Shown piece after piece: positions 1 to 5,525 of a stretch of 6,091 nucleotides of DNA. Source of the DNA: Pseudomonadota bacterium. Lineage in GTDB: Bacteria > Pseudomonadota > Gammaproteobacteria > Burkholderiales > Burkholderiaceae_D. Every line of letters starts with the position of its first letter. Positions within the stretch are counted from its first letter, which is position 1. The stretch lies in assembly GCA_023420795.1 (NCBI GenBank), contig JAEZVM010000131.1, forward strand, positions 1 to 6,091, read 5' to 3'. The position numbers were made by a program, and so were the translations under genes. The notes below the pieces were generated by a model that saw only the letters and a program-made list of their open reading frames with translations, had not been told where the DNA came from and ran no database searches.

Positions 1-5
1 GGAGA
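1..5 (+). promoter_or_regulatory. Ribosome binding site of the DUF1571 gene
   Basis: GGAGA at the very left edge lies 4 bases before the ATG at position 10. It supports that ATG as the true start although nothing further upstream is visible. Confidence 0.6.
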
Positions 6-9
6 CAGC

Positions 10-915
10 ATGCGCCGCACAAACAAAATAGAGATATTCCGGGCCGAATCCATTGCGATTTTGTTTGCGCTTTTATTGGGCACATCAGCTGCGACAGCGG
101 CGGAAGAAAGCTCGCTCGGCAATGTCGAAGAACTGCGCAGCCGCCTGTCTGCAATGGACCCTGCTTCGCAGTGCGACTGGTTTATTCAGAGCATGAGCCG
201 CCAGCAACTGGCCAAGGCTTCTGACGCGCAACTGCAGGCCATTCTGCAATCGCTGGAGTCTTCGTCCTTGTTCTGCCCGGTCAAGCGCATGACCGAGCAG
301 ACGCCGGAATATGAATTCCTGATGCTGCGCCGCGAGCGCGTGAAGGAAAGCGACGAACTGCCGGAGACGCCTGAACGCATGTTCGTGCGGCTGCGCCACG
401 AGCCGCTCACGATATATGCGCGCTGGGAGAACGGCGGCATGAGGGCAGGGCAGGAAGTGCTGTACGACGCCGGCAAGGACAGTAGGAAAATGCTCGCGCA
501 TGTCGGCGGCCTGTTTGGCGTGGTGTCGATGAATGTCTCGGTCGATGGTGCGCTGGCGCGGGCGCAGTCGCGACACACGGTGCGCGATCTCGGCCTGGTT
601 TACATACTGTCGCAGCTGGAAGCGGATCTAGAAAGAAAGCGCGCGCTTAACTTGCCTACCCGGCCCGCCAGCACCAGGGTGGTCCGCGAGAACGGCCGGC
701 GTTACGCGGAAGTGGTTTACGACAATCCCGGCATGCCGCCTTATTACGCGAAGCAGGTCCGCTTCTGGCTGGATCTGCGCGAACCGATGATCCGCATGGT
801 GGATAGCCGCGACAATGATGGCCTGGTATTCGAGCACATTCTGTTCGAATCGATCGAACGCAAGAAGCTCCCTGTCGATGCCTTCGATGCAAAGAATCCG
901 GAATACCGCTTCTGA
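10..915 (+). CDS. Exported DUF1571-family protein
   Basis: This is a complete 301-residue protein. The start is an ATG preceded by GGAGA. The N-terminus is a signal peptide: basic residues (MRRTNK), a hydrophobic core around residues 15-24 (IAILFALLLG) and an Ala-rich cleavage region ending near residues 30-31 (ATAA|EES). The product is therefore probably periplasmic. Residues about 100-295 resemble the DUF1571 family: YEFLMLRRERVKES, then a segment on 'meal-like' conserved lines (RLRHEPLTIYARW, GQEVLYD), and a C-terminal YYAKQVRFWLDL followed by YxF-type ending. The family has no established biochemical role. Two cysteines remain in the mature part (C55 and C89), compatible with a disulfide. 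Codon use matches the neighbours. A hairpin 24 bases after the stop and a new promoter for the next gene suggest it is not part of the downstream operon. The family call rests on recognition of these segments, not a profile search. Confidence 0.8.
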   Translation: MRRTNKIEIFRAESIAILFALLLGTSAATAAEESSLGNVEELRSRLSAMDPASQCDWFIQSMSRQQLAKASDAQLQAILQSLESSSLFCPVKRMTEQTPEYEFLMLRRERVKESDELPETPERMFVRLRHEPLTIYARWENGGMRAGQEVLYDAGKDSRKMLAHVGGLFGVVSMNVSVDGALARAQSRHTVRDLGLVYILSQLEADLERKRALNLPTRPASTRVVRENGRRYAEVVYDNPGMPPYYAKQVRFWLDLREPMIRMVDSRDNDGLVFEHILFESIERKKLPVDAFDAKNPEYRF

Positions 916-939
916 ATCTTCACACCGCTCGACAAACAC

Positions 940-957
940 CGGCGCTTTTCTGCGCCG
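940..957 (+). terminator. Possible intrinsic terminator after the DUF1571 gene
   Basis: A perfect 6-bp GC stem, CGGCGC-TTTTCT-GCGCCG, begins 24 bases after the DUF1571 stop codon. It is followed by a pyrimidine-rich run (CTTCCCTCTCTCC) rather than a true T tract, so termination may be weak. Its position before the FNR-type promoter fits a transcription-unit boundary. Confidence 0.45.
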
Positions 958-998
958 CTTCCCTCTCTCCCGTGCTCGTGCAGTCTTGCCGGCCATGA

Positions 999-1012
999 TT
1001 GATCCACATCAA
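999..1012 (+). promoter_or_regulatory. FNR/ANR-type activator binding site
   Basis: TTGAT-CCAC-ATCAA is a perfect match to the FNR/ANR consensus TTGATNNNNATCAA, with both half-sites intact. It lies 88 bases before the ATG of the beta-CASP gene. Its centre (between 1005 and 1006) is 41.5 bases before the start point predicted from the GATAGT -10 element at 1035-1040, which is the standard class II activator position. FNR/ANR proteins are oxygen-sensing [4Fe-4S] regulators active under low oxygen. DNR-type NO-responsive regulators read nearly the same motif, so which protein binds cannot be told from the site. Confidence 0.8.
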
Positions 1013-1034
1013 TGGCAAGAAAATCGATATTCGG

Positions 1035-1040
1035 GATAGT
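1035..1040 (+). promoter_or_regulatory. -10 element of the operon promoter
   Basis: GATAGT matches TATAAT at 4 of 6 positions and predicts a start point near 1047, giving a leader of about 54 bases. No TTGACA-like -35 hexamer is present (the relevant bases read around ATGGCA), as expected where the activator at 999-1012 replaces the -35 contact. An alternative -10, TAAACT at 1044-1049, also matches 4 of 6 but would put the FNR box near -50.5, a poorer fit. Confidence 0.6.
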
Positions 1041-1060
1041 GTGTAAACTGTTTCCACACT
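1038..1060. promoter_or_regulatory. 23-bp near-perfect dyad, candidate operator
   Basis: The arms AGTGTG-t-AAAC and GTTT-c-CACACT flank a central T at 1049. Ten of eleven base pairs are symmetric; only 1044/1054 break the symmetry. The dyad overlaps the predicted -10 and start point, so a bound protein would block RNA polymerase. As transcription is predicted to begin inside it, it is more likely a DNA site than an RNA hairpin. Each arm also reads GTTTNCACA on one strand, 8 of 9 to the DnaA-box consensus TTWTNCACA. The regulator is not identifiable. Confidence 0.5.
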
Positions 1061-1100
1061 TCAATTTCCATCATCGCTGAGCGGTTACGAAGGGTTTCAC

Positions 1101-2462
1101 ATGCATATGCAGTTTCTGGGAGCGACTGGTACAGTAACGGGCTCCAAATATCTGGTTCAGGCCGACGGGGCAAGGCTTCTGGTCGATTGCGGCCTGTTCC
1201 AGGGTTACAAGCAGCTACGGCTGCGCAACTGGGCCGAGCTTCCGGTTGCGCCTTCAAGTGTGGACGCGGTGGTGCTCACGCATGCCCATCTCGACCACAG
1301 TGGCTACATTCCGCTGCTGATCAAGCATGGCTTTCGCGGAAAGATCCTTTGCAGCGAAGCCACCTATGACCTGTGCCGCATTCTGTTGCCCGACAGCGGA
1401 CATCTGCTGGAAGAAGAGGCCGGGTATGCGAACCGGCACGGCTTTTCCAAGCATAGCCCGGCGCTCCCTCTGTATACAGAAGAAGATGCGGTACGCGCAC
1501 TGAAGCAGTTTGCGCCGGTCAAGTTCGGCAAGCGCTTCAAGGTTGCCGGCAAGCTGCACGCGGAAATGCACCATGCCGGGCATATCCTTGGTGCTGCGAT
1601 TGTGACGCTCGACGACGGTGAGATCACGCTTACTTTTTCCGGCGACCTCGGCCGCAGCAACGACGTGCTGATGATGCCGCCAGCCCGGATCGAGCGGACC
1701 GACTATCTGGTGCTCGAATCCACCTACGGCAATCGCCGCCACGATCCGGCCGACCCGATGATCCTGCTCGGCAAGACGATCCAGGAAACCGTCAACCGGG
1801 GCGGCATCGTGGTGATTCCGTCCTTTGCGGTCGGGCGCGCGCAGAGCCTGCTCTATTACGTGCACATGCTGAAGCAGTCGGGCGCGATTCCGCCCTTGCT
1901 ACCGGTCTATCTGAACAGCCCGATGGCGGCAGATGCGACGGCCTTGTATCACCAACACCGCAAGGACCATCGCCTCAACGACGAGGAGTGCAGGGCGATG
2001 TGCCATGCGGCGAAGATGGTCAATACGGTGGAAGAATCGAAGGCGCTTAACCGCCAGCGCATGCCGATGGTCATCATTGCCGCCAGTGGCATGGCAACCG
2101 GAGGGCGCGTGCTGCACCATTTGAAGGCATTCGCCTCCGATTCGCGCAACACCATCCTGTTCGCCGGTTTCCAGGCTGGCGGCACGCGCGGCGCGGCAAT
2201 GCTGGCCGGCGCGGATTCGATCAAGATCCATGGCGAATATGTGCCGCTGCGCGCGCAGGTAGTGCAGATCGAAAACCTGTCCGCGCATGCGGACGGCGAG
2301 GAGATCATGGACTGGCTGTCGAATTTCAGCACGCCGCCACGCCGCACCTTCATCACGCACGGTGAACCGGATGCCGCGGATGCATTGCGCAGGCGCATCG
2401 AGGAAAAATTGAAGTGGCGCTGCAGCGTGCCGGATTACCTGGAAGGCGTGGAGCTGAAGTAA
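1101..2462 (+). CDS. Beta-CASP metallo-beta-lactamase-fold ribonuclease
   Basis: This 453-residue protein belongs to the MBL-fold RNA-processing hydrolases (YSH1/CPSF73-like; bacterial relatives such as Thermus TTHA0252 are of similar length). Visible zinc and catalytic motifs are: D29 (LLVDCGLFQG), HAHLDH at 61-66, H161 (AGHILGA) and D182 (FSGDLGR). The beta-CASP part starts around E206 (ESTYGNR) and includes IPSFAVGRAQ, YLNSPMA and ASGMATGGR. The domain then returns to the MBL fold with H396 (LSAHAD) and H420 (ITHGEPDAA), the usual RNA-specificity C-terminus. All key residues are present, so it should be an active, cytoplasmic Zn-dependent endo- or exoribonuclease; substrate is unknown. The start at 1101 is chosen because GAAGGG at 1089-1094 sits 6 bases upstream; the ATG at 1107 is a worse fit. 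It is the first gene of the FNR-box operon, and only 2 bases separate its stop from the next start. Confidence 0.92.
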   Translation: MHMQFLGATGTVTGSKYLVQADGARLLVDCGLFQGYKQLRLRNWAELPVAPSSVDAVVLTHAHLDHSGYIPLLIKHGFRGKILCSEATYDLCRILLPDSGHLLEEEAGYANRHGFSKHSPALPLYTEEDAVRALKQFAPVKFGKRFKVAGKLHAEMHHAGHILGAAIVTLDDGEITLTFSGDLGRSNDVLMMPPARIERTDYLVLESTYGNRRHDPADPMILLGKTIQETVNRGGIVVIPSFAVGRAQSLLYYVHMLKQSGAIPPLLPVYLNSPMAADATALYHQHRKDHRLNDEECRAMCHAAKMVNTVEESKALNRQRMPMVIIAASGMATGGRVLHHLKAFASDSRNTILFAGFQAGGTRGAAMLAGADSIKIHGEYVPLRAQVVQIENLSAHADGEEIMDWLSNFSTPPRRTFITHGEPDAADALRRRIEEKLKWRCSVPDYLEGVELK

Positions 2463-2464
2463 TC

Positions 2465-4009
2465 ATGACGAAGCACGCAGGCCATCCGGCAATCCACTCC
2501 GCGAACGGCGCAGCCAATCTCTTGCGCATGCGGCGCATCGGCATCGATACCTATCTGGAGCCGGTCATCTTCATGCGCCGCGATTGCCACATCTGCCGCT
2601 CGGAAGGCTTCGAGGCGTATTCGCGAGTCGAGGTGTGGCGCGGCAAGAAGCGCATCATCGCGACGCTGAACGTGGTGAACGCACCGTTGCTGGCGCAGGA
2701 CGAGGCAGGCCTGTCGGAAGCGGCATGGCGCGCGCTCGGCGGCAATGACGGTGACCACATCAAGGTGTTTCATCCCGCGCCGGTGCAATCGTTCTCGCAT
2801 GTGCGGGCCAAGATCTATGGCAAGCCGATCACCAACGAAGGCGCGAACGAGATCATGCGCGATATCGTGGACGGTCGCTATTCCGATATCGAAATGGCCG
2901 CGTTCATCTCCACCTGCGCCGGCAACCGGATGGATGTGGCGGAAACCATCGCCTTCACGCGCGCAATGATCAACGTCGGCAAGCGGCTGCAGTGGAGCAC
3001 GCATCCGGTGGTAGACAAGCACTGCGTCGGCGGCCTGCCGGGCAACCGGACTACGCTGATCGTCGTGCCCATCGTCGCCGCATGCGGGCTGACGATTCCG
3101 AAAACCTCTTCGCGCGCGATCACCTCGCCGGCGGGCAGCGCCGATACTATGGAAACGCTGGCGCCGGTGGAGCTGGATATCGCGCAGATACGCCGGGTGG
3201 TTGAGCGCGAACATGGCTGCATCGCCTGGGGCGGCGGCGTCAACCTGAGCCCGGCGGACGACATTCTGATCCGGGTCGAGCGGCCGCTCGGCCTCGACAG
3301 CGACGGCCAGCTGGTCGCGTCGGTGCTCTCAAAGAAATATGCGGCGGGATCGACGCACGCGATAATCGACATTCCGGTCGGACCGACAGCCAAGGTGCGC
3401 TCGCCGGAAGCGGCAGAGGCGCTTGGCAGCAGGCTGGTCGCTGTTGGGCAGGCTTTGGGGATCACGCTGCGCACCATCGTCACCGATGGCCGGCAGCCGA
3501 TCGGGCGCGGCGTCGGGCCGGCGCTCGAAGCGCGCGATGTGCTGGCAGTGCTGCAGAATGCGCCGGATGCGCCGGACGACCTGCGGCAGCGTGCCTTGCT
3601 GCTGGCCGGCTATGTACTGGAACTGGGCGGTAAGGCACCGGCGGGAGGCGGCCTTGCAATGGCGCGCGGCGTGCTGGAAAGCGGGCAGGCATGGAACAAG
3701 TTCCAGGCAATCTGTGAAGCGCAGGGCGGCATGCGCGAGCCGCCACGCGCTGCCTACACCCATGTGATCGCCTCGCGGCATCGCGGCCGGGTAGCCGACA
3801 TCGACAACCGGCGGCTGGCGCGCGTTGCCAAGCTTGCCGGCGCGCCGCAGGCCCATGCTGCGGGCATTGTGTTTCACGTGCCGCTCGGCAGCGCGGTCGA
3901 AGTCGGGCAGCCGCTGATCACGATTCATGCCGAATCGCCGGGCGAACTTGCCTACGCCAGGACTTATGCGGAGGCGCAGGAAGACATGGTGCTGGTGCAG
4001 GAAAATTAA
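2465..4009 (+). CDS. Long-form thymidine phosphorylase / AMP phosphorylase-like enzyme
   Basis: This 514-residue protein is a nucleoside phosphorylase of the long family annotated in proteobacteria as 'putative thymidine phosphorylase' and related to archaeal AMP phosphorylase. It has an N-terminal extension domain (about residues 1-90) absent from the roughly 440-residue E. coli DeoA type. A helical domain follows, then the phosphate-binding motif DKHCVGGLPGNRTT (184-197), then IPKTSSRAITSPAGSADTME (211-230). A C-terminal PYNP-like domain runs from about 428 to the end. Family chemistry is phosphorolysis of a glycosidic bond: thymidine to deoxyribose 1-phosphate, or NMP to ribose 1,5-bisphosphate, each releasing the base. 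Domain build and the KHxxGGxPGN signature favour the nucleotide-using type, but substrate is not proved. Start: the ATG at 2465 lies 2 bases after the previous stop, with TGGAG at 2449-2453 upstream. A longer in-frame start at 2414 would overlap the RNase gene by 49 bases and is less likely. Confidence 0.88.
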   Translation: MTKHAGHPAIHSANGAANLLRMRRIGIDTYLEPVIFMRRDCHICRSEGFEAYSRVEVWRGKKRIIATLNVVNAPLLAQDEAGLSEAAWRALGGNDGDHIKVFHPAPVQSFSHVRAKIYGKPITNEGANEIMRDIVDGRYSDIEMAAFISTCAGNRMDVAETIAFTRAMINVGKRLQWSTHPVVDKHCVGGLPGNRTTLIVVPIVAACGLTIPKTSSRAITSPAGSADTMETLAPVELDIAQIRRVVEREHGCIAWGGGVNLSPADDILIRVERPLGLDSDGQLVASVLSKKYAAGSTHAIIDIPVGPTAKVRSPEAAEALGSRLVAVGQALGITLRTIVTDGRQPIGRGVGPALEARDVLAVLQNAPDAPDDLRQRALLLAGYVLELGGKAPAGGGLAMARGVLESGQAWNKFQAICEAQGGMREPPRAAYTHVIASRHRGRVADIDNRRLARVAKLAGAPQAHAAGIVFHVPLGSAVEVGQPLITIHAESPGELAYARTYAEAQEDMVLVQEN

Positions 4010-4066
4010 GGCGGGAATGATTTCTGCGCCACCACGCCGGAAGCGACTAATCAATCAAAAACAAGC

Positions 4067-4070
4067 GGAG
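4067..4070 (+). promoter_or_regulatory. Ribosome binding site that fixes the pyrophosphokinase start
   Basis: GGAG (within AGCGGAGA) lies 6 bases before the ATG at 4077. The open frame extends upstream to an ATG at 3927, but that stretch overlaps the phosphorylase gene and encodes basic, non-family sequence, so the start at 4077 is preferred. Confidence 0.75.
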
Positions 4071-4076
4071 AAAAAA

Positions 4077-4982
4077 ATGATACCGATCCTTTTCCCGATG
4101 CCCGGGAACGAGACATTTGCCTTGCATCTGGACCGGGCGATTTCCTGCGAAGTGGGGCAGATGGAGATGCGCCGCTTTCCGGACGGCGAATCCTACATCC
4201 GCCTGTTGTCGCCGGTGCATGGCCGCGACGTGATCTTCGTCTGCACGCTGGACCGGCCCGATGAAAAGATGATGTCCCTGTATCTGGCAGCGAGCATCGC
4301 GCGCGAGCTGGGCGCGCGCCGGATCGGACTGGTCGCGCCGTACCTCGCCTACATGCGGCAGGACGCGCGCTTCCAGGAAGGCGAGGGCGTGACTTCCGCG
4401 CATTTCGCCCGCTTTGTGTCGGACTTCTGCGACTGGCTGGTGACGGTCGATCCGCACCTGCACCGGCATCACAAGCTCAACGAAATTTACAGCATCCCGA
4501 CCAAGGTGGTGCGTGCCGCGCCGGTGATCGGCGACTGGATCGCGGCCAACGTGGAGAATCCGGTGATCGTCGGCCCGGACTCGGAGAGCGAACAGTGGGC
4601 GGCGAAGGTCGCCAAATCGGTCGGGTGCCCGTATACGATGCTCGACAAGACTCGCAAGGGCGACCGTGATGTCGTCGTGTCGGCGCCTGATACTTCCGCC
4701 TGGAAAGGCGGCACGCCAGTACTGGTCGATGACATCACTTCGACGGCACAGACCATGATTGCCGCCGTTAACCGGTTGAAGGAAGCGGGGCTGCCTGCGC
4801 CGGTATGCGTGACGGTGCATCCTGTTTTCGCCGGCACTGCCTGGGATGACTTGCGCGCCGCTGGCGTGGAACGCATCGTGAGCTGCAATACCATCGCCCA
4901 TCCGACCAATCAGATCGATCTGAGCGATGAAGTCGCAGTGGCAGCCGTCGAGCTGATGGCGATATTGCCAATTAATAGTTGA
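4077..4982 (+). CDS. prs: Ribose-phosphate pyrophosphokinase (PRPP synthetase) paralogue
   Basis: This 301-residue protein is slightly shorter than the usual 310-320 residues. Family motifs are clear: FPDGE at 34-38, PYLAYMRQDARF at 88-99 (ATP-binding region), VDPHLHRH at 124-131 (metal and ATP contacts), the flexible-loop region LDKTRKGDRD at 189-198, and the PRPP-binding loop LVDDITSTAQTM around D218/D219. Known chemistry is ribose 5-phosphate + ATP to PRPP + AMP, in the cytoplasm. The PRPP loop is unusual: most family members have a Gly-Gly-Thr or similar after the acidic pair, whereas this one has Ala-Gln-Thr. This, and placement away from the usual ispE context, suggests a specialised second copy rather than the housekeeping enzyme. 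It follows the phosphorylase by 67 bases with no convincing terminator between, so it is probably the third gene of the operon. The start is set by the GGAG at 4067. Confidence 0.88.
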   Translation: MIPILFPMPGNETFALHLDRAISCEVGQMEMRRFPDGESYIRLLSPVHGRDVIFVCTLDRPDEKMMSLYLAASIARELGARRIGLVAPYLAYMRQDARFQEGEGVTSAHFARFVSDFCDWLVTVDPHLHRHHKLNEIYSIPTKVVRAAPVIGDWIAANVENPVIVGPDSESEQWAAKVAKSVGCPYTMLDKTRKGDRDVVVSAPDTSAWKGGTPVLVDDITSTAQTMIAAVNRLKEAGLPAPVCVTVHPVFAGTAWDDLRAAGVERIVSCNTIAHPTNQIDLSDEVAVAAVELMAILPINS

Positions 4983-5108
4983 GGCAACACATCCGCTTAC
5001 CGAATTTTTAATAGTTGGCGAAACTGAAACTGGCTAACGTAGTCCTATCTGTGAGCAAAGTCGTGCCATGCACGTCGGAAAAACCGGTGTGCTTCTGAAA
5101 TACATGAC

Positions 5109-5114
5109 GGAGGT
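5109..5114 (+). promoter_or_regulatory. Strong ribosome binding site of the small exported-protein gene
   Basis: GGAGGT, close to the full anti-Shine-Dalgarno complement, lies 5 bases before the ATG at 5120. It makes this small gene credible, implies efficient translation, and rules against the overlapping +2 frame that starts at 5068. Confidence 0.8.
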
Positions 5115-5119
5115 AACAG

Positions 5120-5476
5120 ATGAAGAAGCCAGCAGCCGCAATTCTTTTCACCATGCTGTCGTTCGCCGCGACAGCCTATGCGCAGTCTCCCTCGTCGGAA
5201 ATCACGGAAAGCACCGATCCCGCGAAGATTGCCGATGTAGAGCAGCGCGCAAGAGAAATCCAGGAGCGCCAGCAGGCGCGAGAACGGGATGCCACTTCCG
5301 GCAGCAGCGATGAAGCGGCGAGCGACGAGAAAAAGCCGATGAAGAAGAAAAAGGCCAAGGCGCGCAAGGCAAAGCCCGCCGACAGCACTTCAGGAGAATC
5401 GGCCGGCACGGATTCCTCGGGTGCCAGCGGCGGCACGCAGGGCGATACATCGAGCGAAAAGCCGGACGGTAAATAG
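5120..5476 (+). CDS. Small exported Lys/Ser-rich protein of unknown function
   Basis: This is a complete 118-residue protein that I do not recognise. Residues 1-21 are a textbook signal peptide (MKKPAAAILFTMLSFAATAYA, cut after A21 at AYA|QS), so the product is probably periplasmic or secreted, without a lipobox cysteine. The mature part has three sections. Residues about 33-57 are rich in Glu, Gln and Arg and likely helical (DVEQRAREIQERQQARERD). Residues about 70-86 are Lys/Ala-rich (KKPMKKKKAKARKAK). The C-terminus from about 88 is Ser/Gly/Thr/Asp-rich and probably disordered. It contains no cysteine. The strong GGAGGT Shine-Dalgarno and signal peptide make the gene credible despite low complexity. 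It stands 137 bases after the pyrophosphokinase gene and converges on tamB. No confident promoter is visible, so it may have its own or be read through from the operon. Confidence 0.75.
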   Translation: MKKPAAAILFTMLSFAATAYAQSPSSEITESTDPAKIADVEQRAREIQERQQARERDATSGSSDEAASDEKKPMKKKKAKARKAKPADSTSGESAGTDSSGASGGTQGDTSSEKPDGK

Positions 5477-5525
5477 CGTTCGTCGGATAGAGCACCACCG
5501 GCAGCGCAAAGACAGAACCCTTCCT

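Noticed and set aside
1254..1865. Long minus-strand open frame (203 codons) inside the beta-CASP gene, and similar ones opposite the other genes
   Set aside because: These are antisense shadows common in GC-rich coding DNA; the + strand frames carry intact, recognisable family motifs throughout.
4010..4030. Possible terminator between the phosphorylase and pyrophosphokinase genes
   Set aside because: Only a 4-bp GGCG/CGCC stem with a 13-base loop and no T tract is seen, so read-through within an operon is more likely.
3927..4076. Upstream extension of the pyrophosphokinase frame to an ATG at 3927
   Set aside because: It overlaps the phosphorylase gene, encodes Arg/Lys-rich residues unlike the family N-terminus, and the GGAG before 4077 gives a start matching the family.
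4965..4987. TTGCC/GGCAA inverted repeat around the pyrophosphokinase stop codon
   Set aside because: A 5-bp stem with a 13-base loop and no T tract is too weak to call a terminator.
5015..5050. Promoter for the small exported-protein gene (TTGGCG at 5015 with downstream -10-like bases)
   Set aside because: No -10 candidate falls at acceptable spacing: TAACGT is 14 bases away and the others are poor matches.
5062..5074. Inverted repeat CGTGC-CAT-GCACG upstream of the small exported-protein gene
   Set aside because: The arms are only 5 bp with a 3-base centre and no T tract follows, so neither a terminator nor a specific operator can be supported.
5068..5313. An 81-codon + strand open frame starting at ATG 5068
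   Set aside because: It overlaps the exported-protein gene in another frame, has no good ribosome binding site and no family-like sequence, whereas the gene at 5120 has GGAGGT and a signal peptide.
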